Position numbers and translations under genes: made by a program
In this document: positions 60,201-64,000 of the stretch, in pieces
How positions within the stretch are numbered: the stretch's first letter is position 1
How the letters are laid out: every line of letters starts with the position of its first letter
Notes under the pieces: generated by a model
Database searches by the model: none
The model's input: the letters and a program-made list of their open reading frames with translations, nothing else
Told to the model about the DNA's origin: nothing
Source: Rhexocercosporidium sp. MPI-PUGE-AT-0058
Taxonomy: Eukaryota; Ascomycota; Leotiomycetes; Helotiales
Direction: 5' to 3'
DNA length: 64,000 nt
Assembly (NCBI GenBank): GCA_020746875.1
Contig: JAGTJL010000008.1
Coordinates: 1,860,001-1,924,000, forward strand

Positions 60201-60876
60201 TTAATAAACGAATTTATTTCTTTTATAATAAGATAATAAAGTATTCCCGAAGCGCAGCGAATTATAATTTAGAAAAGTTATAAAAGAAGTTATATAAAAG
60301 TAATGCGTTAATATCGATAGCATACTCGAATTCAACTTATTCTTTAAGGAAAGTAATTAGCAGATTATTATTATATATATTTATTATATTTATAAATTAA
60401 TTTAAAAGAAGTATTAATTTAAGAGTCTTTAATTAAATAGCGAATACTTACGACAGGTTTACGACGCCGGTATTAAGACAAATATCCTACGATTACTTTA
60501 AATATTTATATAATTTTAAATTCTTTAAATAATTATAGTCGGATTAAAATATAAATATAATATAAGGTACCGTTTTAAAGTCGGTATTAAAGATATTAAT
60601 AAACTCTTTTACTATTACGATCTGGATTTCGTTTTAAATTAAGGCGTAAGCTTATTTCTTAAGTTTTTAATTATAATACCCGGCGCCCTTATATTTAAGG
60701 AACTTTATTTTAAGAATTATATTATATTTTAAGTCTTTATAATTATAGAATCTTTTTTAAAAGATTCTCGAGATTCTACAGTCGTCTTATATAATTATAT
60801 ATAAATTATAAGCGTTAATTACTTAAAGCCGATGCTTATTAAAAGTTATAAACTTTTAATTACACTTAAATAAAGG
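60201..60876. other. AT-rich RIP-degraded DNA, probably upstream part of the Gypsy relic
   Basis: No open frame. The position upstream of the reverse-transcriptase block on the minus strand suggests protease/gag-end remnants, but no motif can be read with confidence. Confidence 0.35.
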
Positions 60877-61421
60877 AGACAGTTAAATCGACATACGGAA
60901 ATAGCTAAATCGATATCTGTTGGCATTTCTTAATAAAATAATTACTATAAATCGAGAAAAAGTAATTAATAAAATATTTAGATTTTAGCTTAAAAATAAT
61001 ATTTATTAAGTTATTTTTAAAAACTAACTTATTTTAAAAAAGTTATATAATATTAAAAGTTGAGTTTTTTAATAATATTTTAATATTATATTAAAAAGTA
61101 CTTTTATAATAAAATTTAATAAACTTTAATAATTTAAATATAAAACTATTATTAAATAATTTAAAATTAAAAAGTTAAGCGAAAATATATTATTTATTAC
61201 TTATTTTCGTAAAATAAAATAAAAATCTTAATTTTTATTTATTTATTATTAAATAATACTTATAATATTTAAGCGAGATATTTAATAAACCTTATATTAA
61301 TAATTATTTTAAATAGATATTTTAAAATAAAATTAAAAAATAAATACTAACTATTATTTTATAATTTTCTTAAAATCCGTATGTCGATTTAGTTATTTCC
61401 CTATGTCGATTTAGCTGTCCT
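60877..61421. mobile_element. Small TIR element (MITE-like)
   Basis: Inverted ends of about 45 bp lie at about 60877-60921 and 61376-61421, each containing two copies of CTAAATCGACATA (or its decayed forms) spaced by GGAAATA. Left reads GACAGTTAAATCGACATACG, and right ends CGATTTAGCTGTC. The interior of about 450 bp is AT-rich and has no frame. Similar TAAATAAA-GGA words lie outside both ends, but an exact target duplication could not be fixed. Confidence 0.65.
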
Positions 61422-64000
61422 CTAAATAAAAGGAGAAATCCTTATAACTGAGCTTTAAATTTATTAAGGAAATTATAATTTAAGCTATTATTTATTAAAT
61501 TATTAAATAACGCATTTATACTTATCTTAAGTTGCTTTAATATTATAAAAATATATATATAAGCGTTTAAGAATATCTCTTAAGCTTTTAACGCTTAAGA
61601 TTTAATATTATCTTTTCTTATATCTTTTCCGGTATTAAACGGCTTTTATTCTTTAACGTATATAATAATATATATTTTCTTTTTTATTAAAAAAGGGTTT
61701 TTTATTATTTTAAAACGTTTCTTTACTTTTAGCTTTTAAGAATTATTTTACGCTTATTATACAAGCTTAAGATAATTACAGCCTTTAGATTAATAATTCT
61801 TTTACTTATAAAAGCGGTAAAATATAATACTTTTAATATAATTCTTTTTCTTATTATTTTCACTTTCGTTAAAAGATCGAGTATTAAAAGCTAAAAGAGC
61901 GCTATTAAATACGCGCTTCTTATTATTATTCTTAAAATATTTCTTATAGCTTTTCTTACGAGATTTACTATCTTAGGATTATTATTACTTTATCCGCCTC
62001 TGCTTCCGTTATACTTAGCTTTTAGTATATTAAAAGATATTTTTTAAGTTCTTTTAATAAAAGACTTAGTATTATTAGCTAGTTTAGTATTAATAAATAT
62101 TAAAAAGAATTATAAAAGCGTAAGAATTAATTTATTATATCGTTGATACATACGTAATTACTTTACAAAAGTTAGTAATAATATTATTATTAGACATCCG
62201 AGTGTTACGGTTCTTAATAAATATAATAAACCGTTAATATATTGCTTAAACAGATTTACTTAATTACTGGCGGAACCGCTTAATATTTTTAATAACTTTA
62301 ATACTTCGAGTTTCTTTAAAAATATAAAATCTTTTTAAGAAGTTAATAAATAAGTTTTATATTAGCGGAATACTTTTAAGTTTAATTATAATTTACTTTA
62401 TATTACTTTAATAAGTTAATAAGTCGCCTTTTCTATTTATAATTGCAACGCGTATTTAATTTATATACGTATTATAATTATATAAGCGAGCTTTAAAGAT
62501 TTCTTTTTAAGTATTTTTTTAATTTTATAAGCTTTTAAAATTCTTTTTCTTATATTTTTTAAAAATTATAATTGTAAAGCATTTCTTATAATCGCGCTTA
62601 TCTTTTGCTTAAATTATAATATATTTTAATAAAATATAAGCGATTAAATTTAAATATATTAATAATATTATTTTTAATTTTATACATTATATAATTTACT
62701 ATAAGTAATATAATTATTTCTCGGAAGTATCTTAAAGCCGATAAAGTCTTAAGCTTAATAGTATTTCCGTTAAGCGAATATTATAAGTTAAATAAGTCAA
62801 ATTTTAATCTTAAATTAAAGTTACGCTTTATTAAAAGTAATTTAAAATCTTTTATTAAAATAATAATAATAAAATTTAATATTATATTACGAGTTCGTTA
62901 AAGGTTTTCTTTAATTACGTATTATTTAATTATTATATTTATATTAGCGACGGAGATTATTTAAAAGCAGCGAAGTTTAATAAGATTATTCTTATAATAA
63001 GCGAATTACCTTTTCGTATAAGTATTCTTAATTTTAAACTTAATTAATAAGCGCATATATTCTTCGAGCTCGTATTACTTTTAAGAAAATTATTTTTTAA
63101 TAAGTATATTTAAAATCGTAAGATTAATATTAATATTAAAAACAGAAAAGATTATATTATTTATTATATAATTAAATATATTTAAATTACTTTTAATTTA
63201 AATTATAGCATTTTTTCTTTTTATAAATATAAATAAGCTAATTATAAATATAAAAAGATTTTTTATTATTATCGCCGCGAGTATTTTAAAGTAATTATTA
63301 TTAAAAGTGTTTTCGCTTTTAATTATATAAAAAAGATTAATAAATTCTATAATCTTTTAAAAGATATTATAAGTAATATCGCCGAAGCAAGTATTACTTG
63401 TAAATCTAGCGTTATTAAATATAATTACTTAATAAAAAAAGCGTTCTTTTATTTTTTATATTACTTTTTTATAAAATAAAAAAATTAATTTATTAAATAA
63501 AATTTATAATAAGTAAAGCTTTATAAAAATTTAAAAAACTAATTTTTAGCTTTTAAAGAAATCTAAAAAAAAAACGTATATATAAAAAAAGCTATTTATA
63601 AGAAAAAGCAAAACGCTAGCGTAATTAAAAATATATATAAGACTAATTCTATTAATACTGTAAAAGCTTCGGCCTTCTTATATTATAATAAGCCCGATTC
63701 CGTATAAATAAAACGGATAAGCATATACATAATAAATATATTATATATATACCTTCTTTTTTATTAAGTTCTAGGCTTATACTTATCTTAATGCCTATTT
63801 ATAAGCTTTTGTATAGCTAATATAATAAATAATAAGCGATTTTATATTATAATTATTTATTATATTAATAAAGGAAAAGCTAGTGAAGCTGAACTTAAAA
63901 GAAGCTTAAAAAATAATAAGTCTTTCTAAGTATTAGAAGGTATTATAGGTAATGAATTTCCTTTTCTTAAAGCACTTCTAAGCTTACTTTTATCTTTTAT
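61422..64000. other. AT desert, no gene seen
   Basis: 2.6 kb of very AT-rich, stop-dense DNA to the window end. It probably contains gag remnants and a 5' LTR of the Gypsy relic, but I could not identify LTR ends, a primer-binding site or any other feature. Confidence 0.4.

Noticed and set aside
1..64000. CRISPR arrays, rRNA or tRNA genes
   Set aside because: No spaced identical repeats, no tRNA-like cloverleaf and no rRNA-like sequence were seen; the window is eukaryotic.

Overview
The window is nuclear DNA of a filamentous ascomycete (Pezizomycotina). The evidence is short GT-AG introns of about 50-90 bp in nearly every gene, multidomain highly reducing polyketide synthases (HR-PKS), a trans-acting FSH hydrolase, and sharply two-state base composition. 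Gene-bearing DNA is near 50% GC. The repeat blocks are extremely AT-rich, with C-to-T decay typical of repeat-induced point mutation (RIP). I cannot name the species.

Layout. 1-7.2 kb is a transposon-rich border: a decayed Mutator-like element (338-2719, 9-bp target duplication), a regulator fragment without a DNA-binding domain (3193-3810), and a nested insertion (4533-7195) holding a piggyBac-type transposase relic and a palindromic MITE. 7.3-43.6 kb is a biosynthetic region. In order it holds an FSH (LovG-like) hydrolase (+), HR-PKS 1 (-), an NAD(P)-binding reductase (+), an F-box pseudogene (+), a solo LTR, an alpha/beta-hydrolase fragment (-), a TauD-like dioxygenase with an in-frame stop (-), a DUF3830 gene with a 5' frameshift (+), a CmcJ/NvfI-type oxidoreductase (-), HR-PKS 2 (-), a cytochrome P450 (+), a FATP-type acyl-CoA ligase (+), a second P450 (-), a stand-alone carrier-thioesterase protein (-) and an enoyl-CoA hydratase (+). 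43.9-46.5 kb is a RIP-like pseudogene of a DUF3505-type gene, possibly the front of a subtelomeric RecQ-like helicase. 46.5-64 kb is an AT desert. It holds a pyrimidine-rich tract with telomere-like CCCTAA words, a small island of normal base composition, a complete but degenerate Copia-type LTR retrotransposon (51005-57301, TSD GATAT), and the Ty3/Gypsy chromovirus relic into which it probably inserted.

How the genes may work together (inference). Both PKSs keep KS, AT, DH, KR and ACP signatures. Neither has a recognisable working enoyl reductase, and no trans-ER gene is visible. PKS 2 keeps a C-methyltransferase motif and has the LovB-like ketoreductase motif, so a partly unsaturated, methylated polyketide is expected. 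The FSH hydrolase beside PKS 1 is a natural off-loader. The acyl-CoA ligase and the carrier-thioesterase protein together look like a split adenylation/carrier/TE enzyme that could activate and pass on an acyl chain. The P450s and the CmcJ-type enzyme would tailor the product. Four genes (PKS 2, CmcJ-type, ligase, carrier-TE) share a CCCGGG-centred palindrome 94-179 bp upstream of their starts. This suggests a co-regulated core from 23.4 to 41.8 kb, while the stretch from 18 to 22.9 kb between the two PKSs is visibly decaying.
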